Assembly (NCBI GenBank): GCA_031278595.1
Contig: JAITKE010000033.1
Span: forward strand, 1 to 7,954
Reading direction: 5' to 3'
DNA from: Puniceicoccales bacterium
GTDB lineage: Bacteria; Verrucomicrobiota; Verrucomicrobiia; Opitutales; JAIRLG01
DNA length: 7,954 bases
Part shown: positions 1 to 6,120 of the stretch, one piece after another
Position numbering within the stretch: position 1 is the first letter of the stretch
How the letters are laid out: each line of letters opens with the position of its first letter
Translations under genes and position numbers: made by a program
The notes under the pieces: generated by a model
Database searches by the model: none
Seen by the model: only the letters and a program-made list of their open reading frames with translations
What the model was told of the DNA's origin: nothing

Positions 1-612
1 CTTCTGCCCACCGAAGCGGGGCACATTTTCTACCAGGGCATCGACTTTACCCTGGCCGATGGGCTTCAGCACGAACAGCTGGTCCGGCAGTTCGGCGTCC
101 TCTTCCAAAGCGGCGCCCTGTGGAGCGACATGAGCCTGGCCGAGAATGTGGCCCTGCCGCTCCGGAAGCATACTTCTCTTCCGCCAGACGCCATTGCCGA
201 CATCGTCTCCCTGAAACTCGCCCTGGTTGGCCTGGAGAAGAGCCAGAACCTCTACCCATCGGAAATCTCGGGCGGCATGCGCAAGCTGGCCGGACTGGCC
301 CGGGCGATGGCCCTCGACCCCCGCATCCTCTTCTTCGACGAGCCCTCGGCCGGCCTCGACCCCATCAGCGCCCGCCACCTGGACGAGCTGATCCTCAACA
401 TCAACCGGAGCTTCGGGACAACCCTCGTCATCGTGACCCACGACCTGGAGAGCATCTTCGCCATCGATGGCCGCGTGCTCTTCCTGGACGCCGAGACGCA
501 GTCCGTCCTGGCCGATGGGCCCGCCCGCGAGCTGCGCGAGCACGCCCCGCAAGAAAAAATTCGCCAATTCCTCCGTTTTCACTCTGATGGAGCACCCATT
601 CGCCCGAGATGA
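1..612 (+). CDS. MlaF-like ABC transporter ATP-binding protein, 5' partial
   Basis: The frame is open from base 1, so the start is off the left edge and 203 residues are visible of a family that is usually about 250-270. Seen in order (visible-residue numbering): Q-loop VLFQSGALW with Q36, ABC signature ISGGMRK at 89-95, Walker B ILFFDEPSAGLDP at 109-121 with catalytic E114, and switch histidine in VTHD at 147. The Walker A is not in the window. The 'FQSGALWSDMSLAENV' stretch and a GGM signature are typical of the MlaF/Ttg2A group that powers MCE lipid transporters, rather than importers of small solutes. It should act at the cytoplasmic face of the inner membrane with an MlaE-type permease, which I infer lies just upstream. 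Its TGA overlaps the next ATG (ATGA at 609-612), so translation is probably coupled to the MCE gene. The assignment to the family is firm; the lipid substrate is inference. Confidence 0.92.
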   Translation, partial: LLPTEAGHIFYQGIDFTLADGLQHEQLVRQFGVLFQSGALWSDMSLAENVALPLRKHTSLPPDAIADIVSLKLALVGLEKSQNLYPSEISGGMRKLAGLARAMALDPRILFFDEPSAGLDPISARHLDELILNINRSFGTTLVIVTHDLESIFAIDGRVLFLDAETQSVLADGPARELREHAPQEKIRQFLRFHSDGAPIRPR

Positions 613-1649
613 GTCACGCCCGAGCCTCCACCGCCGCCCTGATCGGTTTTTTCTTTCTACTGGCGCTCAGCCTCTTCCTGGGAGTCCTGGTCTTTCTCTC
701 GACCGGACTGAAGGGCAGCGGGGATGATTCCCTCTTCGTCCTCTGCTTCGACACCTCCCTCAACGGCCTGGAGGTCGGGGCCCCCGTAAAATTCCGCGGC
801 GTCCGCATCGGCTCCGTCGAAAAGATCTCCGTCAGCTACGACGCGGAGCAGTCCACGGCCAAAACCCCCATCCTCATCAAGATAGATCCCGATTTCCTGG
901 ACTACGACGAGGTACACAAGGCGAATCACCCAGACGGCACACTGGTGGCCAAGGCTCCTACGGCCCAGAAGGCCAATTTCTACCAGGAACAGATCAACAG
1001 AGGTCTGTCGGCCAAGCTGAGCACCGAGAGCTTTCTGACGGGCAAGCTCTTCATCGAACTGGACTACTACGACAGCCACCGCGCCCGCCAGCTGATCCCG
1101 ATTCCCGAAGTCATTGGCGAGAAAAAATGGCCGCAAATCCCCACGGTCTACTCCGACATCGACCGCTTCATGCGCCAGGTGGCCCGCATCAACCTACCGC
1201 TGCTGCTGGAGCATGCGGACAGCTTCATCCAGCACCTCGACGTGAAGATTCAGGGGATGGACATCGAGGCGATTATGCATATGGTGCAGGCCTTCCGAGA
1301 ATTCTCCCGTTCGGGCACCGAGCTCATCCACTCGGAGGTGCTGCAGCAGGGATTGATGGCGCTGCGGGACACCTTTGTTCAGAGTTCCCAGGCACTCAAG
1401 ACGCTGAATGCCCTCTTCCCGGAGCTGAAGGATGACCTCAGGCGGATCGTGGAACGGATTTCCGGCGTGGCGGAAGAAGTCCGCAGCAGCATCGCCGCCC
1501 TCTGCGACGAGGACATGCCCCTGCAGCGGGAATTCGTCCGCACCCTGAAACACGTCTCCGATATGATCTGCCAGTTGCAGTCCCTCATCGACTACCTCGA
1601 GCGCAATCCCAATGCCCTTTTGGTCGGTAAACAGTCCGAGGGATTTTAA
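609..1649 (+). CDS. MCE/MlaD-family protein, single MCE domain, inner-membrane anchored
   Basis: A 346-residue protein with a short cytoplasmic N-terminus, one transmembrane segment at about residues 10-31 (rich in F, L, V), and an MCE domain from about 42 to 155. The MCE core is seen as LEVGAPVKFRGVRIGSV, and later INRGLSAKLSTESFLTGKLFIELDYY, wording close to the MCE repeats of PqiB/YebT. PqiB has three MCE repeats and this has one, so it is better called MlaD-family than PqiB. Residues about 190-340 lack the MCE pattern and look alpha-helical (FREFSRSG, LRRIVERISGVAEEV), as expected for the helical tail that multimerises or forms a tunnel across the periplasm. The start is set by the ATGA overlap with the upstream ATPase; the family also expects the hydrophobic segment right after this Met. 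Proteins of this kind bind phospholipid or other lipids and move them between the envelope membranes. The lipoprotein gene downstream supports this. Confidence 0.92.
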   Translation: MSHARASTAALIGFFFLLALSLFLGVLVFLSTGLKGSGDDSLFVLCFDTSLNGLEVGAPVKFRGVRIGSVEKISVSYDAEQSTAKTPILIKIDPDFLDYDEVHKANHPDGTLVAKAPTAQKANFYQEQINRGLSAKLSTESFLTGKLFIELDYYDSHRARQLIPIPEVIGEKKWPQIPTVYSDIDRFMRQVARINLPLLLEHADSFIQHLDVKIQGMDIEAIMHMVQAFREFSRSGTELIHSEVLQQGLMALRDTFVQSSQALKTLNALFPELKDDLRRIVERISGVAEEVRSSIAALCDEDMPLQREFVRTLKHVSDMICQLQSLIDYLERNPNALLVGKQSEGF

Positions 1650-1657
1650 CGACCCTA

Positions 1658-1761
1658 GAATGAAGAAATGTTCCTCTATTGAAGCGGAGAGCCCTCGAAC
1701 CAACACTTGAAATAAATGGCATTGTCTCGAGGGAAGAACTTCCTTGTTTTTCCGCTCATTC
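1658..1761. repeat. Nested inverted repeat in the gap after the MCE gene
   Basis: Seen directly: AGCGGAGA (1683-1690) faces TTTTCCGCT (up to 1756), enclosing CCCTCGA (1692-1698) against TCGAGGG (1727-1733). A short outer GAATG (1658-1662) can pair with CATTC (1757-1761), and GGAAG/CTTCC (1732-1743) is a competing local palindrome. The enclosed loop (1699-1726) is AT-rich. There is no T-run after the structure, so a plain intrinsic terminator is not supported. It might be a leader or processed RNA segment between the two genes, or another repeat unit. No copy is seen elsewhere in the window. Confidence 0.4.
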
Positions 1762-1776
1762 ATGAATAGGTGGTGT

Positions 1777-1871
1777 GGGGCTGGCTTTCGATTCCTTCGG
1801 AATCGGGCCCGCTTTGCGGGCTGTCTGGGAGAAAAGGACGAAGTCCTTTTCTCCCAGACAAAGCCAGCCCC
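1777..1871. repeat. Element A: compact four-way-junction (cloverleaf-like) inverted repeat
   Basis: Closing stem GGGGCTGGCTT (1777-1787) pairs with AAGCCAGCCCC (1861-1871). Inside, with almost no unpaired bases, lie three arms. Arm 1 is CGATTCC, loop TTC, GGAATCG (1789-1805). Arm 2 is GCCCGC, loop TTT, GCGGGC (1807-1821). Arm 3 is a perfect 18-bp stem with loop GAA (1822-1860). Only G1806 separates the arms. The same plan, with identical arm 1 and arm 2 core stems, recurs at 5813-5912 in the same orientation. The element ends 15 bases before the lipoprotein start codon, so in mRNA it could affect translation of that gene. It also separates two genes that normally sit closer together. A GTGG lies just 5' (1770-1773), as in REP elements, but the second copy lacks an equivalent. 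Confidence 0.85.
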
Positions 1872-1886
1872 CAGAAATTTTTCACC

Positions 1887-2615
1887 ATGAAGCATCTTCA
1901 AACCCTCTCACCGCGCCTCGGCCTCTTGGGCTTTCTTTTCATCTCGCTCTCCGGCTGCCTTCTGGGCCCCGTTCGGGACCGGTCGAAATTCTACGCCCTC
2001 GGCATCGCCGGCCATCCGGAAAAAGCTTCGGGAGAAGCGGATTCCTCGGGTCCGGAGGCCGAGGCCATCGCGGTCGATTTCCAGGTCATTTCCCTGCCCT
2101 CCTACCTCCGAAAACCGCAGCTTATGCGGCAGCGCTCCGGCCACGAGCTGGAGTTCGACGAATTCCACCGCTGGGCCGAACCGGTCGAGGAGGGCATCGC
2201 CCGCATCATTCGGCCCCAGCTCCGGAAAGCCGTCGCGGAGGCGCGCCGCCGGCCTCGGGCCGAGCCTGTCATGCCGGACTCAGGCCAGGGCGAGGGGCGG
2301 GAATCCTCTCCATTCCTCTCCCGAAGGCTCCGGGTAAAATTGTCCCTCGAGGAGCTGAAGTGGGATCTGTCCCAGCGGAAAGTCACCGTTCGGGGAGAAG
2401 TATCCCTGAATCTGAAGGGGAAGGACAGGGCCTCCCGCCTCCACGTGACCCCGGAACGCAGCTATGCCCTCGCCCTGGACGAAAAGGTGGATATTACTCC
2501 GGATCAGGAGACGGCGTGGGAAGAGGTTGTCCGAGCCCTGGAGAAGGCCACGGAGCGGTTTGGCCAGCACCTGGCCGATCTCTGTTCCAAGTATGTGGAG
2601 CAAAATAGCCTTTGA
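1887..2615 (+). CDS. PqiC-like ABC-type transport auxiliary lipoprotein
   Basis: From ATG 1887 the product is 242 residues. It opens with a lipoprotein signal peptide: K2, R10, a hydrophobic stretch at about 11-20 and the lipobox LSGC with C24 as the lipidated residue. FYALG follows at about 35, the usual position of the Y-T/L motif after the Cys in this family. Residues from about 65 to 115 read as the PqiC signature: ISLPSYLRKPQLMRQRSG, then ELEFDEFHRWAEPVEEGIARI. The frame is also open back to an ATG at 1770, but that start would translate element A and bury the signal peptide, so 1887 is preferred. No strong Shine-Dalgarno precedes it. PqiC proteins are periplasm-facing outer-membrane lipoproteins that work with MCE proteins. 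Here it completes an MlaF-MCE-lipoprotein set, split from the MCE gene by 237 bases. The C-terminal half has an unusually basic, low-complexity RRRPRAEP stretch. Confidence 0.88.
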   Translation: MKHLQTLSPRLGLLGFLFISLSGCLLGPVRDRSKFYALGIAGHPEKASGEADSSGPEAEAIAVDFQVISLPSYLRKPQLMRQRSGHELEFDEFHRWAEPVEEGIARIIRPQLRKAVAEARRRPRAEPVMPDSGQGEGRESSPFLSRRLRVKLSLEELKWDLSQRKVTVRGEVSLNLKGKDRASRLHVTPERSYALALDEKVDITPDQETAWEEVVRALEKATERFGQHLADLCSKYVEQNSL

Positions 2616-2666
2616 CAGTTTTGACGAGACAGCTTCATCGTCCGCACCGGCACCCGCGAATTTCCC

Positions 2667-3737
2667 ATGGTCGAAATAAGGATTCGGAAACTGCTCAAGC
2701 GATTCCAGGACGTGGTCGCGCTGGACCATGTCGGGCTCTCCATCCAGTCGGGTGAGCTATTCTTCCTGCTGGGCCCCAGCGGCTGCGGGAAGACGACGCT
2801 CCTGCGCAGCATTGCGGGATTCTGCCTGCCGGACGAGGGGCGCATCTGCTTCGGGGAACGGGACGTCACCCGCCTTCCTCCCCATAAGCGGGGAACGGGT
2901 ATGGTCTTCCAGAGCTACGCCCTCTGGCCCCACATGACGGTGGCCCAGAATGTCGCCTTTGGCCTGGAGCAGCAGAAACTCCCCCGGGATGAGGTGGAAA
3001 AAAAGACGGAGGAGGCACTGGAAATGGTCCAGATGCAGGACTACGCCCGGCGGAAACCCAACGAGCTTTCCGGCGGCCAGCAGCAACGGGTGGCCCTAGC
3101 CCGGGCACTGGTGGTGCGGCCCAACTGCCTCCTTCTGGACGAACCGCTATCCAACCTCGACGCCCAGCTGCGCAACGAGATGCGGGTCGAGATACGGAAA
3201 ATCTGCAAGGAGAATGGACTGACGACGATTTACGTGACCCACGACCAGAAGGAGGCGCTCTCCATCGCCGACCGCATCGCCGTGCTGTCGAAGGGGAGGG
3301 TGGAGCAGGTGGGCACGCCGATGGAGCTCTACCGGCGGCCGAAAAATGCCTTCGTGGCGAATTTCATAGGGGAGACCAACCTGCTGGAGGGCGTCGTCCT
3401 GCGCAGCCATGCGGAGGGAATCATGGTGCGGACACAGGTCGGGAGCTTCAGCGGTGTGCTGTCCCATCGGGACCAGGTGCCCGCGGCGGGCACGAAGGTT
3501 CAGGTCTCCCTCCGACCGGAAGTGCTGCGGCTGGATCTCTATCCCTCGGAGGACAACTGCATCGAGGGGCGCATCGAGACGGCCACCTACTTCGGCGAAA
3601 TTGCCCACTACCAGTTCGAGAAGGACGGCATCTCCCTCAAGATCTCCGAGCTGAATCCACAGCATTTCGAGTCCTTTCAACAAAAGACGGTCTATGCCTA
3701 CGCTTCACCGGAAGATGTCGTCATCCTCTCGGACTGA
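2667..3737 (+). CDS. ABC importer ATPase, CysA/PotA/FbpC class (putative iron or similar solute)
   Basis: A complete 356-residue ATPase. Seen: Walker A GPSGCGKTT at 36-44, Q-loop VFQSYALWPHMTV with Q82, signature LSGGQQQR at 134-141, Walker B LLLDEPLSNLDAQLR from 155 with E159, and switch histidine in VTHD at 192. The catalytic domain runs to about 235, followed by FVANFIGETNLLEG and a beta-rich C-terminal domain (about 240-356) with VSLRPE, typical of the TOBE/regulatory domain of the MalK/PotA/FbpC group. This group drives import of Fe3+, spermidine, sulfate or sugars. The next gene, 31 bases on, is a solute-binding protein of the iron type, so an iron or small-anion importer is the best guess. 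ATG 2667 is chosen because VEIRIRKLLKRF begins the domain normally and an in-frame TGA lies at 2622-2624. The ribosome site is weak, and the gap to the lipoprotein gene is only 51 bases. Confidence 0.93.
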   Translation: MVEIRIRKLLKRFQDVVALDHVGLSIQSGELFFLLGPSGCGKTTLLRSIAGFCLPDEGRICFGERDVTRLPPHKRGTGMVFQSYALWPHMTVAQNVAFGLEQQKLPRDEVEKKTEEALEMVQMQDYARRKPNELSGGQQQRVALARALVVRPNCLLLDEPLSNLDAQLRNEMRVEIRKICKENGLTTIYVTHDQKEALSIADRIAVLSKGRVEQVGTPMELYRRPKNAFVANFIGETNLLEGVVLRSHAEGIMVRTQVGSFSGVLSHRDQVPAAGTKVQVSLRPEVLRLDLYPSEDNCIEGRIETATYFGEIAHYQFEKDGISLKISELNPQHFESFQQKTVYAYASPEDVVILSD

Positions 3738-3768
3738 GGGGCCCTGAAGCCCGCCCCTTTCGGGACTT

Positions 3769-5439
3769 ATGCTAAACCTTCCATCCGAGTCCAGTTCCGG
3801 GGCAAAGCTCTTGACGATCCTCGCCCTTGTCTCTCTGGTCATCGCCATCCCCTTCCTCTTCCGCTCCCCCTCCGACTCCCTCGTCCCCGCCAACAGCGAA
3901 GACGTCCTGGTCATCATCACGGCCCACAACGAGGCGCTGCGGCGGGAGTACAGCCACGGGTTTCAGGAGTGGTATCGCCGGAAAACGGGTCGGAAGATCG
4001 TCATCGATTGGCGACATCCGGGGGGCGGTCGCGACGTCGCCCGCTACGTCGATTCCATGTTCCTCAATCACTTTCGGCTCCACTGGGAAGGGCTCGGCCG
4101 CCGCTGGAGCCAGGAAATCCGAGGCATTTTTCTGCGCCTGGAGGAAATCGGCCCCCAGTCCTCGTCCCTGGAGCGGGAAGTGCGGGATATTTTCCTGAAT
4201 TCCCGGGTCGGATGCGGAGTCGACCTCTTCTTCGGCGGCGGGGTTTTTGAGCACCAGCTGAACGGCCGAAAGGGCTACACCGTGGACAGCCGGCTCCAGG
4301 AGGAGCACCCGGAGCTTTTCGCGGAGGACAAGATTCCCGCTATTTTTGCCGGCGAGCGGCTCTACGACGAGAACGGGCTCTGGTACGGCGGCAGTCTCAG
4401 CACCTTCGAGATCATCTATAACGAGGATGCCCTGAAGGAGCTGGGCATCGAGCATCCCCCGCGGCGCTGGATGGATTTGGCGAATCCGAAATTTTTCCGG
4501 GGCATCGCCATCGTGGATCCGTCCAAAAGCTCCTCGACCCTGAAGTCCTTCGAAATGCTCGTCCAGCAGCAGATGCAGGAATCGCTGCGGGAGCGGCAGG
4601 GAGAATCGGGCAAGACCTTGACGGCCCCGGCGCTGGAGCGACAGGCGGTGGAGCAGGGCTGGATTCGGGGGCTCCAGCTGCTGCAGAAAATCATCGCCAA
4701 CGGGCGCTACTTCACCGATTCTTCCGGAAAAACGGTCACCGATGTCGCCGCCGGCAACTGCCCGGTCGGGATTGCCGTTGATTTCTACAGCCGGGCCCAG
4801 CGGGCGAATATCCAGGAACGGGCCGGCGTACGGCGCTTCGCCTCGGTGCTGCCCCGGGGCGGGGGCGCTCCCTCGCCGGACCCGATCTCGCTCTTCCGCG
4901 GCGCCCGGCATCCGGCCCATGCCCGGGCATTCATGGAGTATATTCTTTCCTTATCGGGGCAGAAACTGCTGGCCTTCAAGCTGGGAGTATCCGGCGGGCC
5001 CGTCTGGGCCCCCCTGTGCCGAACGCCCATCCTCAAGACGGTCTACGGCGACGAGTACCGTCCCCTGCGCCTGGAGGGCTATGAAAATCCCTACGAATCC
5101 GCCGATGCCTTCGTCTACCACCCGGAGTGGACGAAGCCGGTGCACAATCTGCTCGGAGCGGTCATCAAGACGATCTTCCTCGACACGGCGGACGAGCTGA
5201 GCGCCGCTTGGGAGCAGATCATCCGCGCCCAGGGCGAGGGCCGGGCCCAAGACGCGGCCGCAGCGCTGGGGATTTTTTCCGACATGCGGCCGATGGCCTA
5301 CTCCACCGTCTGCGGCTCTTTTGCCGAAATTGTCCACCACCGGGATCCCCTGTTCGCCAGCCGACGCCAGATGGACCTGAGCAACCGCTTCCGCCGCCAG
5401 TACCAGCGGGCAGCCTCCAGGGCCCGAGGGGAGAAATAA
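3769..5439 (+). CDS. ABC transporter solute-binding protein, long and membrane-anchored
   Basis: A 556-residue protein, clearly longer than the 330-400 usual for iron-type binding proteins. A hydrophobic segment at about 14-31 (LLTILALVSLVIAIPFLF) has no lipobox Cys and no clear cleavage site, so it may stay as a membrane anchor. The mature part starts like a type-2 periplasmic binding protein: VLVIITAHNEALRREYSHGF, then a second beta strand IVIDWRHPGGG at about 77-87. The hinge region shows STFEIIYNEDALKELGI, MDLANPKFFRGIAIVDPSKSSST and later VTDVAAGNCPVGIAVDFYSRA, wording shared with Fe3+/thiamine-type binding proteins. Extra sequence lies around 96-150 (a charged helical insert) and in a long C-terminal tail past about 440. 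It follows the ATPase by 31 bases and should share its transcript. Its TAA overlaps a following ATG (TAATG), which is where the permease gene would be expected. The ligand cannot be told from sequence. Confidence 0.88.
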   Translation: MLNLPSESSSGAKLLTILALVSLVIAIPFLFRSPSDSLVPANSEDVLVIITAHNEALRREYSHGFQEWYRRKTGRKIVIDWRHPGGGRDVARYVDSMFLNHFRLHWEGLGRRWSQEIRGIFLRLEEIGPQSSSLEREVRDIFLNSRVGCGVDLFFGGGVFEHQLNGRKGYTVDSRLQEEHPELFAEDKIPAIFAGERLYDENGLWYGGSLSTFEIIYNEDALKELGIEHPPRRWMDLANPKFFRGIAIVDPSKSSSTLKSFEMLVQQQMQESLRERQGESGKTLTAPALERQAVEQGWIRGLQLLQKIIANGRYFTDSSGKTVTDVAAGNCPVGIAVDFYSRAQRANIQERAGVRRFASVLPRGGGAPSPDPISLFRGARHPAHARAFMEYILSLSGQKLLAFKLGVSGGPVWAPLCRTPILKTVYGDEYRPLRLEGYENPYESADAFVYHPEWTKPVHNLLGAVIKTIFLDTADELSAAWEQIIRAQGEGRAQDAAAALGIFSDMRPMAYSTVCGSFAEIVHHRDPLFASRRQMDLSNRFRRQYQRAASRARGEK

Positions 5440-5504
5440 TGAGCCTCATACTCAAATTTGGGTCTCTGTTGGGGCCTCTGCTCCGGCGACCCCAAAACTT
5501 TTAA
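5439..5504 (+). pseudogene. Truncated 5' end of a coupled gene, possibly the missing permease
   Basis: ATG 5439 shares its A with the solute-binding TAA, a classic coupled start. The frame gives 21 residues beginning MSLILKFGSLLGPLLRR and stops at TAA 5502-5504, which sits inside a hairpin of the repeat train. A basic, moderately hydrophobic N-terminus followed by a transmembrane helix would suit an importer permease, and that is the component missing from this operon. No permease-like sequence resumes in any frame downstream. Inference: the gene was interrupted or replaced by the repeat cluster, or the assembly joins unrelated sequence here. It could also be a chance frame. Confidence 0.4.
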
Positions 5505-5582
5505 GTTTTGCTGCTGCGCTCCGCGCAGCAGGCGCTGGGCTAGGAGCCCAGCGCGGATCGCCGGCGATCCGCCCCCTTCGGG
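5457..5582. repeat. Train of abutting hairpins with short loops
   Basis: Consecutive inverted repeats are seen with almost no spacer. TTGGGG/CCCCAA spans 5469-5495. CAAAACT/AGTTTTG spans 5493-5510. CTGCTGCGC, loop TCC, GCGCAGCAG spans 5511-5531. GCGCTGGGCT, loop AGG, AGCCCAGCGC spans 5532-5554. The perfect 20-base palindrome built on GCGGATCGCC lies at 5553-5572, and CCC, loop TTC, GGG closes the run at 5574-5582. A weak closing pair GTTTT (5505-5509) with AAAAC (5586-5590) could gather the last four arms into a multi-branch structure. At the left edge TTGGGTCTCTG is followed directly by TTGGGGCCTCTG, an imperfect tandem copy. The 3-base loops and zero spacing match the style of elements A and B, but the arm sequences differ. 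No T-run follows, so it is not an ordinary terminator. Confidence 0.75.
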
Positions 5583-5812
5583 ACGAAAACGCCTATCTTT
5601 CCTGACACCAGGGAATACCCTTCACCGCCGAAAAGAGAGGGACAAGGTGCATTTCCGACGGACTTCTGCCCCTTCCAGGCTAATAGACGAACTCCTGTTC
5701 CTTCCGAAGGGATAGTCCCTCACGCCGACGAAAAGAGGCTTCGCCTAAGGGTTAAGTGACAGCGGTCGCCTTTTGTCGTCTTTTTGCCCAAACCGGAGCC
5801 CGGTGTCTGTCC
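5583..5812. other. Gene-free stretch between hairpin train and element B
   Basis: No frame here resembles a protein. It contains many small inverted repeats with 3-base loops, such as AGGGA-TAG-TCCCT (5708-5720) and AGGC-TTC-GCCT (5736-5746), plus CCTTC/GAAGG around 5700-5710 and a degenerate direct repeat listed separately. A T-rich patch (GTCGTCTTTTTG, about 5775-5786) follows GC-rich sequence, but I could not place a clean terminator stem before it. It is best read as part of one repeat cluster running from about 5457 to 5950. Confidence 0.5.
5610..5738. repeat. Degenerate direct repeat, two copies about 98 bases apart
   Basis: Copy 1 (5610-5641) reads AGGGAATACCCTTCACCGCC then GAAAAGAGAGGG. 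Copy 2 (5708-5738) reads AGGGATAGTCCCTCACGCCG then ACGAAAAGAGG. They share the order AGGGA-TA-CCCT-CAC-GCCGA-AAAGAG with small indels. Each begins with a short hairpin (AGGG/CCCT). The indels and substitutions suggest old copies. A vaguer third likeness starts near 5929 (GGAC-ACGG-GTCC hairpin, then CTTCAAAGGAGG). Confidence 0.5.
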
Positions 5813-5912
5813 TTCGCTGTCTTGGGATTCCGCCGGAATCGCCCGCGCAGCGGGCCCCAGGATAAAAAATGAAAGCCTTCGTCTTCATTTTTTATCCTGC
5901 AAAGACAGCGAA
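5813..5912. repeat. Element B: second copy of the four-way-junction inverted repeat
   Basis: Closing stem TTCGCTGTCTT (5813-5823) pairs with AAGACAGCGAA (5902-5912). Arm 1 is GATTCC, loop GCC, GGAATC (5826-5840). Arm 2 is GCCCGC, loop GCA, GCGGGC (5841-5855). Arm 3 is CAGGATAAAAAATGAA (5858-5873) perfectly paired with 5884-5899, 16 bp, around a 10-base loop that can close further to CTTC. Order, orientation and core stems of arms 1 and 2 match element A, while both loops differ. In the 11-bp closing stem four pairs differ from A, and each remains paired (three G-C to T-A, one G-C to C-G). Arm 3 is AT-rich here and GC-rich at its base in A, yet is fully paired in both. No coding frame in the region is convincing. 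Confidence 0.85.
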
Positions 5913-6024
5913 AAGTCCCACCCTCTCAGGACACGGGTCCCTTCAAAGGAGGCCCACCGAAGGACTTAGAGGGCGTTGTCAAACAAAAGAGGGACAAAGG
6001 AACAAAGAGAGGAAAGAAGAGGGA

Positions 6025-6120
6025 ATGGAAAAAGGACACGTAGAAGACATGACCTCAAGTGAATTATGGAATAAGATAGAAAGATTGCTGCCTGATTTTG
6101 ACGACACCCTTCAGGTGTAA
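6025..6120 (+). CDS. Small AT-rich frame of 31 residues, possible transposase N-terminal remnant
   Basis: The frame starts at ATG 6025 (a second in-frame ATG is at 6049) behind a purine-rich tract with AGGA at 6010-6013, a plausible ribosome site. It ends at TAA 6118-6120 within a small hairpin ACACC/GGTGT (6104-6118). Codons such as TTA, ATA, AGA and AAT are unlike the GC-rich neighbours, and base composition falls sharply from about 5980 to 6100. The residues TSSELWNKIERLLPDFDD recall the N-terminus of IS5/IS4-type transposases (pattern like 'LTDEQW..IEPLLP'), so it may be a truncated insertion-sequence gene. This is a weak resemblance over about 12 residues. It may equally be a short unrelated peptide or non-coding. 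Confidence 0.3.
   Translation: MEKGHVEDMTSSELWNKIERLLPDFDDTLQV

Noticed and set aside
657..1136. Long minus-strand open frame inside the MCE gene (and similar ones at 1194-1901, 3147-3683, 3772-4920)
   Set aside because: They are antisense shadows of well-supported genes in GC-rich DNA, with no family-like motifs.
1777..1871. tRNA gene or CRISPR/attC site suggested by the cloverleaf shape
   Set aside because: No T-loop or anticodon-arm consensus, arms have 3-base loops, no spaced direct repeats, and no attC-type core sites or integrase nearby.
1770..1886. Longer in-frame start for the lipoprotein gene at ATG 1770
   Set aside because: It would translate the four-way-junction element and place the signal peptide and lipobox internally; ATG 1887 gives a normal lipoprotein.
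2612..2640. TTGACA at 2612-2617 as a -35 promoter box for the second ATPase gene
   Set aside because: No acceptable -10 box at 16-18 bases; the hexamer partly overlaps the upstream stop codon and may be chance.
5493..5510. CAAAACT/AGTTTTG hairpin as an intrinsic terminator after the solute-binding gene
   Set aside because: The stem is AT-rich and is followed by GC-rich hairpins with no T-run.
6104..6118. ACACC/GGTGT hairpin as a bidirectional terminator between the small frame and ffh
   Set aside because: Only five base pairs, and no T-run on either strand.
5784..6120. Protein frames running through element B (5784-5969 and 5869-6024)
   Set aside because: They only read through perfect inverted repeats and show no protein-like pattern before the ATG at 6025.
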